DNA of 64,000 nt from Roridomyces roridus (lineage: Eukaryota > Basidiomycota > Agaricomycetes > Agaricales > Mycenaceae), in the NCBI GenBank assembly GCA_029378245.1, contig JARKIF010000001.1:186001-250000 (forward strand), given 5' to 3'. This document shows, in pieces, positions 1-12,000 of the stretch. Within the stretch, counting starts at the first letter, position 1, and the number at the start of each line of letters is the position of its first letter. Made by a program: the position numbers and the translations under genes. Under the pieces are notes generated by a model. The model was not told the DNA's origin, searched no databases, and saw nothing but the letters and a program-made list of their open reading frames with translations.

Positions 1-759
1 ATCTACATTGCTTTCACTCTCACACTGCACTGTTCAGCAGCCACAAGCACTTGATCCGAGTGCAATGTACTTAAACCCAAGTAAGTTCTCGTCCATGCCG
101 TGCTTTGCAACGGCCCAGAACCCCAAGTGAAAGAGAGCCGGAATCAAGCCGGAGTGATCACCTCGACTCGTGGTTTAGTCGGCAGCACTTCCTCCCCGCC
201 TCCGCGCTCACCGAGCTCTCTCGCGCACTCGACCGCCCTGGATCGAATATGCGCTTGATCAACTGCGTCCTTCGCCAACCTTCGCTGAGCGCTCACGCGG
301 GGGGGAGGGGGCCTCTGCTCAGATTTTGTGGGGAACACCAAAGGGCAGAACGAGTGGCATCCACGTGTCGTTGTCCACTGCCTGTCCAGTAGGCGGCTTG
401 GGCGTGTCGCAAACAAATCTGGCTCATTCGCGTGGGCAATGAGGAAAACAGGTTACAGCGCGTCAACGAACTGACGATAGTCGCTCGTCCCCTCGACCGC
501 GAAACGGCTCCCACCACCCGGCACGTCGCGGTCGGGGGCTGCCCCGGCGGATGGCAATCTTCCGCCAGTTTTACTGGACGCCGTCGCTCTTTCCTTAGAG
601 AGAGTTGGAAGCCCCAATCCGCTTCTGCAAGACATTCCTCCGGCTCCGGGAGCCGCCCAAATCGCCCTCAGCCGATTGGGTCGCGTGGATGACTCCTTGC
701 TCTCGAACGAGGGAGTGACGCGAGTGACTGATGTGTGTGGACCCACCAAACCTTCGGGG

Positions 760-767
760 TATAAAAG
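760..767 (+). promoter_or_regulatory. TATA box candidate
   Basis: The plus strand reads TATAAAAG here in a GC-rich stretch, about 290 bases upstream of the small two-exon reading frame at 1060-1426. It matches the RNA polymerase II TATA consensus. No transcript evidence is available. Confidence 0.35.
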
Positions 768-1059
768 GCCGCCTTACTCCCCACGAGACTCCCAGAGCCC
801 TTTCTCTTCTACCACCACCTGCTCCTCTTTTCAAGGGATGTCGCTTCTCACTGCAGTACGCCCCTTCCTTCCCTCATCGTCGCCCATCAACTCATCTCCC
901 TTCTAGATTGTCGTCGTTACCCTCATGCACCCACACGTCCAGCCGGCGCTGCTCTCGACATCGCTGGCATCGCTGTAAGGTACGTTGGACTCCCCAAGGC
1001 CCTCTGCTCTCGCTCATTGCCCCCAGCGCCCACCGACCCGTCGCCGTCGGTCGTCACAC

Positions 1060-1426
1060 ATGGACCCACAAATATCGTCGACGATGTCATGGGCAGGGTA
1101 TTCGACTTTCCTCATACTGTCCGGCGTCCCCCATCACACCCACAGACGCTCTTCGTCGTCGCTGGCCACATTCTCAACGATCGTGCTAATCATGATCGGC
1201 CTTACATCAATGCTGACCCACGATCCGTAGGTCCTCGATCCTCTATCCACCATCCTCCACCACTCATTAACCTCCACGTAGAACCCCATCGAACACCCGC
1301 TCCTCCGTCGTCGACATCCCCCACCCTCAAGCCCGTCTTATCCTCAAGAAAGATCTCGGTCAAGACATCTTCAAGCCCGTCGCGCGGTGGATGTACACCC
1401 GGGGTGTCGCAGTGGGCACACCTTAG
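1060..1426 (+). CDS. Possible small two-exon gene, unknown product
   Basis: An ATG at 1060 opens a frame that reaches a GT donor at 1227; splicing to the AG before 1282 (intron 55 bp, phase 2) continues in frame to a TAG ending at 1426, about 104 residues. A hydrophobic stretch (residues ~38-50, FSTIVLIMIGLTSML) precedes a basic C-terminus (LILKKDLGQDIFKPVARW). I do not recognise the family. Support is limited to the matching splice phase and the upstream TATA-like site. A second frame through exon 1 is also open, so the true reading frame is uncertain. The stretch 1-1000 shows only short frames without recognisable similarity. Confidence 0.27.
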
Positions 1427-1864
1427 GTTCGTTGAGCATGTTGCGCACGGGCTCGTGGACGTCAAGCTGAAGCAGTGTATGTACTCTCGGGGGCATCATT
1501 GCCTGTCCGGTCGACGCGCATGCTGCACACAGTTGACGCCGCCACGCGATATCCGAGTCGAAGATCGTAAGACGTCCGACTGATGGGAGCGTCCGAGCGA
1601 GTGGGTTAGCGAGTGGGTTTCTTTGGCGGGTGGCGGGTTGGACCCATGGCTTCTTGTTCTTTCGTAAAGTCCGTTTGCTGATCTCACCTGCGTCCTTGAC
1701 TGATGCCCCTGGTAGCTCGTTCTTGCTGTACCTTTATGGGAAGGAAAACGTGCAATACAGGCAGTATGTAATCCTCGAATTGTCAATCTCAGGATCTGCG
1801 AGTTGTACTCGAAAGATGTGAGTTGTGAGAATTGTGCAGTCGGTGCTATTGATACAATGTGGGG

Positions 1865-4820
1865 TTATGCAACGGGGGTTAATGTAATACGTACTCCTCC
1901 TTCAATCGACCACGACCAGTCCAGCGTCTCCAACGCCTGCTTCATCACATTCAGCGGAGTGAATTCCGTTTTCGTCCGCTTCTTCATTCCCTTCTCCTCT
2001 CCATTGCCATTCTCACTTTCACCTTCAGCCTCGACCTCGACCTCGACCTCGACCTCCGCCTCGCCCATAAACACCTTGAGCATCGCAGGCGAAAACCCAC
2101 TCATCATCGCCACACCCTTCCTATCCTTCTCCACCTCCACCGTCCCCTGCGCCCCAAGATTCCAAAACACAATCTCAGGCACCTCGTACCCACGCTCCTT
2201 GAAAGCCTTCTCAATCCGATCATAATTCGACTCCCACGACAACTCCGTTTCCACTTCCGGCCTGGAATAATCCTCGTCGATGACGTACAAGTCCCTCGAC
2301 GACTTCGGACGCCTCGGCCCCCTATTGACGACGCATGAGTCAAATTGCATATCGGAGAACACGAATACGCGCTTGATCATATCCTCCGGCTTGACTTTGT
2401 TTTTGACGGCCAAGGGGAGGATGAGTTTCATAAACACGGCATTGAGGTCCGTGTTCATACCCCAGCTGGAATGCACCATATCCCCCACCACCTCAGCCAA
2501 GCCCTTGCTCGAATCCAACCGCACGAACTCTGGGTCCTGCGAGAACGTGATGAACCCGGAGTTGAAGGGCGGTTTGGCGAGCTGCGCGAGGAGGAGGGAG
2601 AGCGATACGGATGGAAAGATGGGCAGCACGTTCTTGGGGTCGTAGTGATGCAAGCACCCCATCGACCCCGACACGTCGCACACCGCGATAGCATTAGGGG
2701 AGGTCAGAGTGGATGGAACCCAAAGGAAACAGCAAAGAAACAACTCTCGAAACTATTTCGAAACTGAGGCAGTTTCGTTATATTCGCGGAGGTTACGGAG
2801 CGATAGTCTGTCGAGAGAGACTACAGTTTCGTTCGAGTTTCGAAGTGGCGAGTTTCGAAATCTTGAGCAGTTCCTCCTCGGGAGGAGGAACTCCATTCGA
2901 AACTGAATCGAAACTCGAACGAAACTCGGTTATTAGCCGAGAATCGACGAGAATCGATTCTGGCAGTTTCGAATCCGTGACGAGGCGGTCAAAGATCACC
3001 TTCGATTATCGGTCGAAACTCAATGCAGTTTCGAAGTGAGTTTCGTCGCAGTTTCGCTCGAGGTCTGTCCACTCTGACCTCCCCTATTGTCAATTGTCCC
3101 CGCCTCGCGCAGATTCTGCACCAACGAGTTCCACTGCGCCTCAATCACTCGGCGCTGCATCGCTGCTTGGGCCTCGCGGTGCTCCTGCAGCTCGGGGTAC
3201 GGGGAGGACTCTGCTTGGACGGAGACGAGCTCGCCGATGAGCTCGTGCAGCTTGAGCGTCGCCCCGGTTATCGACCGCTTCCCCTTCTCCACCGATATAA
3301 GGTACTTTTGGAACCCCTCGGGGTCGTGCCGGAAGAAATGGCCCTTGTTGTTCTTCATACACACCGAGCTCACACCGCTGTAGGAGATGTCTTTCCATCG
3401 GTTGGCCGACATGAGCGTCTCGGTGACGCGCGTCGCTGCCCGGAGAGGGGTGAGCACCCAGCGGCGGTAGTACGAGCGGAGAATGTCCGTCGCCTCGGGG
3501 GTGTCGAGCGAGAGGTCCTTGAGCGCGGATGGAAAAGTAGCGGAGGGAAGCGCCAGTGCGGAGCCGTCGTGGTAGACGAGGCGTGCGATGGCGGTGGAGA
3601 TGTTACTATGCCGGTCGTGCGTGCCGAGCGGGCTGGGGGCCCACTTTGGTGCAAGTGAGATATCTCGAAGAACGGCCTGGTCACCTGACTTCCAGAGACT
3701 CCAATCTGCGAGGAGCCGCGCGGAGAAGAGGCGCGCTACTGCGACATAGAGAGCACGGTACTTGGGGTCAGCGAGCTTCTGATGTAAGCGGGCGTGATTC
3801 GCTACACCAACGGCAGACCGCATAGCCTTGATGACGGGTTTCAAGTCAATTTCGAGTCGAGGAGGGCGCGGATGGCCGTGACGCCGGCGACGTTTCGGTT
3901 TCGATTTCCCTTTATTGTGCAGGAAAACGGCGGGCCGTGAGATGTTGCTCAGCTCGTCGACGGTAGCGAGTGCCAGGATATTCAAAAGGTCCTTCCAGTA
4001 TCCATGCGCAAGCCCGTACGCCTGACCCGGTTTCTCGCACACCGGTGTAACCAGCAGAGGGAGGTTGGTTATAGCGGTACGAGGGTGTTTGTCGTACAGC
4101 CAGCCAAACGCACTAGAGAACAATCAGCGGCTGCCACATTCATGGAATTCAGTGCATACCGATAGAAAGCCTCTTTCTCTCCCTTTCCCTCGTGGATACT
4201 ACGTAGATTCCATATGATCTTGAGAGTCATCGCCGGATCCTCTGCCCATGCCTAGCCAGCGTTAGCGATATCGATGGCAGCAGCAAGAGAGCGCGCACCT
4301 TGTCCAAACGCTCTCCGATCTGTTCCCCAAAAGTAAAATGCGTCAAAAAATTGAAAGCATCCAACGTCGGCGAAAGCGTCGAGTCATACGCCTGCGCCCC
4401 ATTCTCCGTCAAAGTGCGATGCGAAAACGTATGCAGGGCATCCATCATCGGGTTCGAGGCATCGACTTGCACACGGGCAGGCTTCACGTCGGCTGAAGGC
4501 GGGATCAGAGCATCGAGAAAGTTTGGATCGAAAAGCTCTGGAAGTTCGGGGAGCAGAGGGTTCTGGGATGACCGTGTACGGGAGACAGGCCGCGCGTCGC
4601 GCCTAGTGTGATGGAAGCAGCGGGTGCTGGGGGAAAACCTGACGCGCGAAAAAAGGGTGGAGGGGGGCAGGGTTGGATGACATAAGGCCCTGGTAAAATT
4701 GGAGGCACGGCTGCCGCCAATCATGGCGGTGAGCGCAGACTGGTAAGAAGCAAGGGCGCAGGAGGAAGCTTGAAGGAAGTTGGAAGGATAGGGAAGGACG
4801 CAGGGGTGACACAGCCACAA
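1865..4820 (-). pseudogene. DUF2828 / vWA-fold protein interrupted by a MITE
   Basis: The minus-strand exons give the DUF2828 layout. The N-terminal part (4820-4300) contains LTENGAQAYDSTLSPTLDAF and FNFLTHFTFGEQ; a small exon (about 4250-4160) gives AWAEDPAMTLKIIWNLRSI and HEGKGEKEAFYR; a long exon (4123-3087) follows; and a C-terminal vWA-like part (2694-1865) opens with NAIAVCDVSGSM, the metal-site-like DxSGS motif. The two large parts lie in one frame but are separated by a 388-bp TA-flanked insertion carrying stop codons. The family terminus of the type LVVVD-stop is visible near 1900 in the +1 frame, so a one-base shift may also exist. The start is uncertain; an internal Met near 4724 is possible. 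DUF2828 proteins are widespread in fungi and plants, and their function is not established. Confidence 0.8.
2697..3084. mobile_element. 388-bp MITE with TA target duplication (E1)
   Basis: A 17-bp perfect terminal inverted repeat (GGGGAGGTCAGAGTGGA at 2697-2713, its complement at 3068-3084) is flanked on both sides by TA (2695-2696, 3085-3086), as in Tc1/mariner-type insertions. There is no coding capacity. The interior is tiled by one motif: GTTTCG occurs eight times and its complement CGAAAC six times, mostly as AGTTTCG/CGAAACT. The element sits inside an exon of the DUF2828 gene. Element plus one TA is 390 bp, a multiple of three. Confidence 0.85.
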
Positions 4821-4992
4821 TCAAGGCAACCAAGAGGATTGGTCATGCAAGTTGACGACGAATATGTGGACTCCGAGACGGATGTTAGGCAAGAGAATGG
4901 AACGGGTTTTTGTGGAAAAGTCAGAGTTCAGAAAAGAGAACATGTCGGGGACCAGGTGAGCAGACAAAAAGAAGGTACTTGCACCAGACATA

Positions 4993-5084
4993 TGCATTAA
5001 GGGGGAATCGAACCCCCGGCGGGTCGAGACTCCAGTTGAATCTTCTAATGGCAACGACCCAGGTTACCACTACCCCATTAATGC
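4993..5084 (-). tRNA. tRNA-Gly(GCC) with a 21-base intron
   Basis: The minus strand folds as a complete tRNA: acceptor GCATTAA/TTAATGC (7 pairs), D stem GGGT/ACCT, anticodon stem GGTCG/CGACC, a 4-base variable loop, T stem GGGGG/CCCCC with loop TTCGATT, and discriminator A. The anticodon loop begins TTGCCA, giving anticodon GCC. Twenty-one extra bases follow nucleotide 37, the canonical position of nuclear tRNA introns. The mature length is 71, normal for tRNA-Gly. Low-GC sequence follows on both sides. Confidence 0.9.
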
Positions 5085-5151
5085 CGGTACTCAATATCAT
5101 GCCACCATGTATACAGTCAAGTCTTTAACACCAAAATCTTTTTGAAAATTC

Positions 5152-5902
5152 TCAAATCTGCTTCCAAAAGAATATCCCATCCAACGGTCTACCATCCAAC
5201 GGGCCCACGAAGAAGTTCGGGATGACGCCCAACTGTCCCTGGGTGAGGCGAAGGGAAGAAGTGGCTGTAAATACAAGCAGCGCACCGTATTGTATCCCAA
5301 CTTTGGGTACAGCGTCACAGCAGGGCCGCCCGCGTAAGTGTCCAGTGTCTGCCCAAGTCAAGCGCGGTAGGTACAGAGACGGACGACGTACGAGTATGGT
5401 CTGTCCATAGACTTTGGCCTCCACTTCGACCTTGATCATGAGCTTCTGGGCAAGTCCCCTAGCATCGACGTAAGTCCCAAGCCTGGAGGAATCCAAGTAA
5501 CTCACAAACGACGAAAGTTGGGCGAAACCATCAGCTTCTCGATACATCCGTTCTTTGGGGCCTACAAACGTCTTTGTCCATCCACACTTAGCACACTAGG
5601 ATCATACACACCGTCTGTCCCAAAGGCCTGTACAGCACCACACACCCCGCGAGTTGCTTCGCCCCTTCATCGGCTGCTTCTGCGAGCGCCATAATGATGA
5701 CCCGTTTCTCCGACACGGCATCCATTGCGCGCTCGTTCCAATACGCGAGGACAGCATCTCGTTCTACCGGGCGCACAAAGGTGGCGACTGCACCGTCGGT
5801 CTCGATGCACTCGATGTGGATGTCTGCGAACGACGGCAAGAGGGCGGTGTGCGCTGGGTCAGCAGGGTCAAAGACGACAATGGTGGTTGTAGGTCGAGTC
5901 AT
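5152..5902 (-). CDS. GNAT-family N-acetyltransferase
   Basis: Exon 1 runs from the ATG at 5902 to about 5600 (start MTRPTTTIVVFDPADPAH). Later exons contain ARGLAQKLMIKVEVEAKVYG followed, after a short intron, by a YAGGPAVTLYPKLGY-type segment, and the end reads GVIPNFFVGPLDG then FFWKQI-stop. The order central strand, ARGLAQ..L (position of the acetyl-CoA loop in R/QxxGxG/A proteins), A...Y.KLGY and a short C-terminal strand is that of small fungal GNAT enzymes. The normally glycine-rich acetyl-CoA loop is atypical here. The substrate cannot be deduced. The exon boundaries are inferred from GT/AG sites and frame. The gene lies 68 bases downstream of the tRNA-Gly and 31 bases from the end of YPI1. 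Confidence 0.65.
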
Positions 5903-5933
5903 AATAAGCGAACGAGCAAGTGATTGTCCTGAG

Positions 5934-6654
5934 TCAGCGTGGTAGAATGCAAACTTCTATTGCGCCGTGTGTACAGATGAGGAAGAATACAAGGTACAGA
6001 ACGTCACTATCCTGTGAGCACAGTTTCAGCGAACAGCAAAGGAGTATAAGCACAGCAGACATACCAGATCCCCGCTTTCCCTTGCCCTTCTTCCCAGCCG
6101 GCACCGTCTCGTACGTATTAGGTCTTGAAGGCTCCTCAAGCTCCGTGACAGAAGAGGATGAAGGGTCTCGAACAGCAGCGGCGCCGCCATGGTCGTGGTC
6201 GTCTGCGTGAGGATGGGGGTGGTGTCGATGCGGATTCGAATTATTATTACTCCTCCTCGCCCGCCCGTCATCCACCGACGAATCCGAGTCCTCATCCGAA
6301 TCCGAGGAATCTTCATCCGAAGACTCGTCAAACCGCTTCGGCTTGTGATATATGCAGCATACTGACGCCCCATAAGCACCAAGATCGAGCCAAGTAAGAC
6401 AGCGAGCAAAACGCACTCTTCGACGACTTGCGCCCACATCCCTCGTTATCCACGACACCCTCGTCCCAAGCAACACGGGGCCTCGATCTGCGGGGTGCCC
6501 CACCCGTCAGATGCAGTGCACCGATAGGGTCTTCTGGATTTGAAGGTCCACCAGCATCATCTTCCTCAGGTTGTGCGTTTGTTATTGTGATAGTTCGCGA
6601 GCCGTCTCCAGGGGCGGAGGTGCCTGGTCTGCGGCGTGCAGAAGTGTAGGCCAT
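5934..6654 (-). CDS. YPI1: Type 1 protein phosphatase inhibitor YPI1 (Inhibitor-3 family)
   Basis: Exon 1 (from ATG 6654) contains PRVAWDEGVVDNEGCGRKSS; a GT...AG intron of about 50 bp joins it in phase to exon 2, giving SKICCIYHKPKRFDESSDED. W-E/D-VVDNE-G-KS(K)-CCIYHKP is the PP1-binding signature of YPI1/PPP1R11. A long acidic Ser/Asp stretch and a His-rich stretch follow, then basic GKKGKGKRGSG. Proteins of this family bind and regulate the PP1 catalytic subunit in the nucleus. The last exon is probably short: a GTATGT donor after the GSG codons joins to an AG near 5957. The length of about 150-180 residues fits the family. Confidence 0.82.
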
Positions 6655-6760
6655 GCTTTAGGCAAAAGTTGTTTCTGAGAGATGGTGGTGTGGACGAGAA
6701 AGGGAATGGATCAATTCGCATGACGCTCACATACGCTCATGAGCATTCTACTGCAAAAAT

Positions 6761-8970
6761 CTAATCAAAGGCCTTGGCCTGAATATCAAACATCCTGCAA
6801 TACTCCCCACCCATCTCTATAAGCTCCTCATGCGTCCCAGACTCGACGATATCCCCCTCCTTCATACACAAAATCACATCCGCATGCTTCGTCAAATGCC
6901 CAAACCGATGCGTCACGAAAATCATCGTCTTGCCCTCCCTCACCCGCCTAAGATTGTCAAACAACTGCCACTCAGCCTGAGGATCCAGATTACTGCTCGG
7001 CTCGTCCACGCAAACGAGCTTGACGGTGCCAGAGGTGAACCGCATGAATGTCCGCGATCTAAAGACTCGTCAGCTCGGGAATGCGTAGAAATGGAAAGGA
7101 GCATACGCGACCAATCTCTGCCTCTCCCCACCAGAAACAGCCACCTGCTTCTTCATGTTCCCCACCGCCGCCCTGAGCTCTGGGTCCACAGCCTGATTCC
7201 CCTTGCCCACATTATTCCACTGCAACCCCCTCGGCCACTCGAGCACCGTCCCCAACCCATCCGTCATCTTGTCAACAACACCCTCCGCCCCGCCCAGCCT
7301 CGCCGCATCCCAAATCATCTCCACATCACCCACCCTCGCAGGATTCCCCAGCCCGATATTCTCACCCAGTGAAAGCGGGTAAAGATGATGATCCTGCGTC
7401 AGACTCGCCATCGCCATCCTCAAATCCGCTACCCGATAGTCCTTGATGTCTTGCCCGTCAACGAGGATGGAACCGCAAGTCGCATCGTACAGCCGCGTGA
7501 GCAGCTTGATTATGGTGCTCTTCCCCGAGCCGTTGCTTCCGACGATGACGACGAGCTGCCCGGGCTTGATGGAAAGGCTGACGTCGTTCAGCGCCTTGGC
7601 TGTCGTGCCTGGGTATGAGAACGAGACGTTCCTGCGACACGGTCAGACTGCGTCGTGCCGGTGAAAGAGGACCCACCTGAGCTCGAAGGACATGCCCTGC
7701 TCGTGCGGAGAGTAAGCGAGGTCCCCATCCTGCATCTCGTGCACAGACTTTTCGAGGTCGTACACCGTCTGCACGGACGCGAGCCGGGGTGCTCCATGCT
7801 GGACGTAAAACACGATCTCCACAAACATCCGCGAGAGCATACTCTCACTCTGATGCAGAGTCGCTAGTGTAGACAGAGTGAATGCGCCGGGGTTCAGGAT
7901 GGCTATCGCGGCGTAGTAGAGCTGTAAATCGTCTTCAGACACGCTGCGTATACAGTCGACGCACATACCATCGGGAGTTCTTTAGCGATTTTGAGGGCAA
8001 GATGCGAAGAGTGCCCCATCCTCTCGTATTGCACGTAGGGCTGGCCAACGTCCGTGTCCCCCAGCAACTCAACCGACCTCCGGAACTCTGAGGAAGATGA
8101 GCCACCAATTCCTCGCAACGAATGAAAGCATACCTCGCAGAACATACCCCACAACATCGCCCATAAGGATATCCTGCCTATACCTCGCCTCACCAAGCCT
8201 ACGCAGACTGTTCATCCGCAAATAATGCGGATCCGTAGCTTCGACGATGTGCGAAATCGTCCAAAGCGTCGGCTGCATCAAAAATTCGAGGACAGGATGC
8301 GCTAGGCATACGAACGCGAGGATGGGTCCGTGGCCGGTGGAGCGCACGAGGCGGAAAACGTAGCCGAGCTGGAGCGCCGTACCCAGCGAGACGGTGAGTG
8401 CTCGGAGGATTTGTATGAAAGCCGAAAATGAGACTTGTTCAGCGGCTTGGCTTGTGCTGAGGTTCGCAGAGACGCCAGTGAGGTCCGTCGCGAGCTTGGC
8501 TTTGGGGCACAGTCAGTATGGAAAGAGGGTGGTAATAAAAACGCACTTTTGAGCACAAACTCCTGCATCTTGGCCTCGAACCTCGAATCCATCTTCGTCC
8601 TAAGCCGTGCACCCCAATAACCAAGGCCCGTCGTGAGTCCCAGTCCAAGCGTCCGAAGAGCCACCGCCCAAGCGAGAGTCACGCCGTCCACACGCCCGGC
8701 CTTGAGACCCTCCTCAATCACAGCCAACACCCTCCCCACCAAATGCAACCCCACCGTCCGATCGAAGACGTCCACCCAAACCGTCAAGACCAGCATAAGG
8801 GCAAACGACCACGGGCCAGCGGTGTCGTAGATGTCATTCGTCAGGCGGAGCAGCGTGCAGAGTCCCTGGCGAGCTTTTTTCGACCATTGGTTGTTGACCG
8901 AGTATTTCTCTGTTACGATGCGATAGACTCCGAGTTGTTTAGATTGGATGGCAGGGCCTGCAGAGGACAT
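6761..8970 (-). CDS. Half-size ABC transporter (membrane domain + ATPase domain)
   Basis: The start is the ATG at 8970. The N-terminal half has several hydrophobic segments (e.g. WSFALMLVLTVWVDVFD, VALRTLGLGLTTGLGYWGA). The nucleotide-binding domain is complete: Walker A GSNGSGKST, Q-loop region SLTQDHHLYPLSLGENIG, ABC signature VSGGERQR, Walker B VKLVCVDEPSSNLD, and H-loop FVTHRFG; it ends MFDIQAKAF(D) at 6761. At least six short introns interrupt it. This layout is that of ABC-B type exporters acting as dimers in a membrane; the substrate is unknown. A second, 3'-truncated copy lies at 27698-29750. Nothing in this copy looks broken. Confidence 0.85.
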
Positions 8971-9082
8971 GGAGGTATGGACGCTCGGAGCCGCGAGTCA
9001 TGTTGGGAGTCAAGAACGCAAGTTTCTACACCGCTTTCGGAAAGTGTACAGATGCGATTCCATTATCAAGTATGTACATACG

Positions 9083-12000
9083 ACATGACTTTGGGATAGG
9101 GCCGCAGGCGGCGAGTGCCGAACCTTCCCATAATGCTCACAGCTAGCTCAACAACGTAGCTTGGCCACAATTATGCAGAGACGAATAATTATTTTGATGA
9201 GAGAAACATGATATAATTGTAAAGCTTAAGCTCGCTTGAATCCGTTCCTTGGTCCAAGGCTGCTTTCTGGGCTACCTCCATCGTCATCGAGCTTTTCAGG
9301 AAGGCTTCACACTTCAGGTTACTGTTGGAACGACTATTGAGGACATCCTTCTGCATAAAAAAAGTCTAGTAGAAAGATTGTGAATATGGAGTGTCGGTGA
9401 ACCGGGGCATGGGTACACTGTGTTGTTAAATCAACATCCAAAGAAACAAAATTGCGAGCAGAACCTGTAGCTTGAGTACCGCGATCCACATTGAGACAGA
9501 CGTGATGATTCATCGTTAATGGAGTTGTGTTCGTAGATAAACGAAGATGGAGAGGGAGAGGGCGACGCGGAGTGCTGCATGCTCGTTCAGCCTCGTTGCG
9601 GTGTGGACGTAGACGGCGGCCGTCGAAGCGCAGGGGTGGAGGTACCAGACGGCGTGGACGACATAGGTAGAATTTCGGGCATTGTGTGTGTAGTAACCTT
9701 ATCAGAATCTGAATGAGTCCAAAACGACAGAGGAGAAGAGAGGGACCAAGTAACCTGTGGGAGAATCGCCGAGCTTGTACCAGGTCCACGGGCAAAGTCG
9801 TCGCGGGCCACGATAGAGAGTCATCGCGTGGCCGGGACTCCAGGACGAGATGCAAGAAGCATGCAGCCAGAAATGACATCGTTACATCGTCCGAGCCAGA
9901 ACCAAATGTACCAAATGGATTAGGGTGAAGCCTGCAGGGTGAAGCAGTTTCAGGCTCCAGCCTCATACTGCAGGATTGAGCACAAGCAGAGGAGTGAGGG
10001 CAGGGAGAACACTGTAGCCGCAGAGCTCAAAAGAACCGTGCGGCGGATCCAGACGCATGCCGAAATAGATCGCCAAGGCAAACGAGGACAGCGAGAGGAT
10101 ATCGAGGGTGGGGTGAGCTGAATAGCTGATTTTGAGGGGCCAGACCGAGTGGGCACAAGGCGCAAGCATGGGCGGCGGGAGAGTCCGAGAGAGCCGATGA
10201 CGCATGCGGCGAGCCGTAGGTTGATTGGTCTTCAGATGATGGACAGCTTTACCCGCAGAAGGCTTCGGAAGGGTCAAGATAACGGCGGAAGTGAGGCTAG
10301 CCCAGGTCCCCGCCGCCACCGGCTTTCGGCAGCGGACTAGAAGCTTGCTGGAAGCCGTTGCTCGCCTCTCGTTCCGAGTCGTCCTGGTCCACAGCCCACT
10401 CCAGCGCGTCGCCTCGCTCTCCTCAACACCTGCCCGACCCTCTGGACATTGCTGACTCGTCACTCGATTCCTCAAACCCACCAGGCCCTTCCCGGGTGGT
10501 CGGCCATGCACGGCCGCCTGTGGAGGCTTGATGCATACGTCCCGGCGGCCCTTACAACTCGATTATGTCGTTCGACCAAGGCTCTATGTGCGTGCCAATT
10601 ATCTCGGAGGTGTGCGAGGCGGACTACTGTGGTGGTGCGTTCGTATACTTGTCGCCGCTGCGTCCGCTGAAGGTGCTTGCAGTTTCCAAACGACTACGCC
10701 TTTCGCACCTCGAACGACCTGTCGACCGCGTATGTACATGCCTCATACTTTCCGCCCAACCTCTTCGACGCCTACCTTAAGCAAGAACACAAGGGAATCA
10801 AAGATGAACGTCGACGACCTCAGGGATGAAGAGGAGAAGTTATACCAATCTTGCAGGGGCCCAACCGTCCGACTTTGAGTATGAAGGCCACGAAGAGACT
10901 ACGCGGACAACTACTTTGACAATGCGGAAGGCGATGCCAACGATAACCTCAGCGGGGGCGGGGGCGGGGCGACGAAGCGGATGGGGGGTATGCGCCTTCT
11001 CTCCTTTTACTTTCTAAACTAATATTCGTCTCTCAAGGGAATTAATATTATGATCTGCTGCTTCTTGTATCGCTAGTTGCAAATGACAACATGCTTATCC
11101 ATGCCCGACAGCACGCGCGTTGACTGGTCAATCCCTGGTACGGAGCGCGTCATCCTGGTTGGCCAAGTCCGACCACGATCAGTCTTCGTCTTGTCTGCGT
11201 CCGTTCCAACCACGCGTGTGCGGGCTCACTGCCTACTTTCCGCCCTGTGGCTGGCACTGTGGAGCCGAGCGTTGTACATGGAGCTGAGCGTTGTGCGCTT
11301 ATTGACGGAGCCTCGTGTCCTAGCTCATTCATCTACGCCCGGGCTGGGCCAAATTGACCCACCAATTGGGTGCGCGACTCGGATCTACTGGGATGGAACC
11401 ACAGCTCACCGTCCTCCCTGTCTCGTTCTCATCGACGCTCTTGAAGGCCCCGAATCCCCCGATTGCTCGCTGTTTAAGAGGTTCATCTCACAGTCAGCGT
11501 CGGGTAAAACTTCGCAGATACATAGCGTACAATTTTCATGGAGGTTGTGTTACACTAGTACTCATAATAATAAATGCGAATTGTTTGGGCCAATCTACTC
11601 GCTGTGTGCTCTATAGTGTACACAACGATCTCGTCCATGATCGTTGGTGCTGAAGCCTGACATTCAGCTACTCGCAGCGTATATCCTCTTCACAATGTCC
11701 TCCTACAAATCTGCAAGACTTCGTTACAGAATGGCAACAACAATCAATTCATAAGGACTACATATTCGGAAGACCGACGTGCGAGATACAAGAACACAGC
11801 CCGAACCATTGGACTGACCGTTGCCAATACCAGAAATAAAACAAGTGGTGTCCGAGTCAATTGCCTGCTCTGGCTGTACATTGTCCGAGCAGTCCGAATC
11901 GCTGAGAAGATAACCTTGAAGTTTGCGGATTGGAACTATTGCGGGGAGGTGACTAAAAAGATCTGGAGACGGATCCGGATTCTGAGGCAGCTCCATACAA

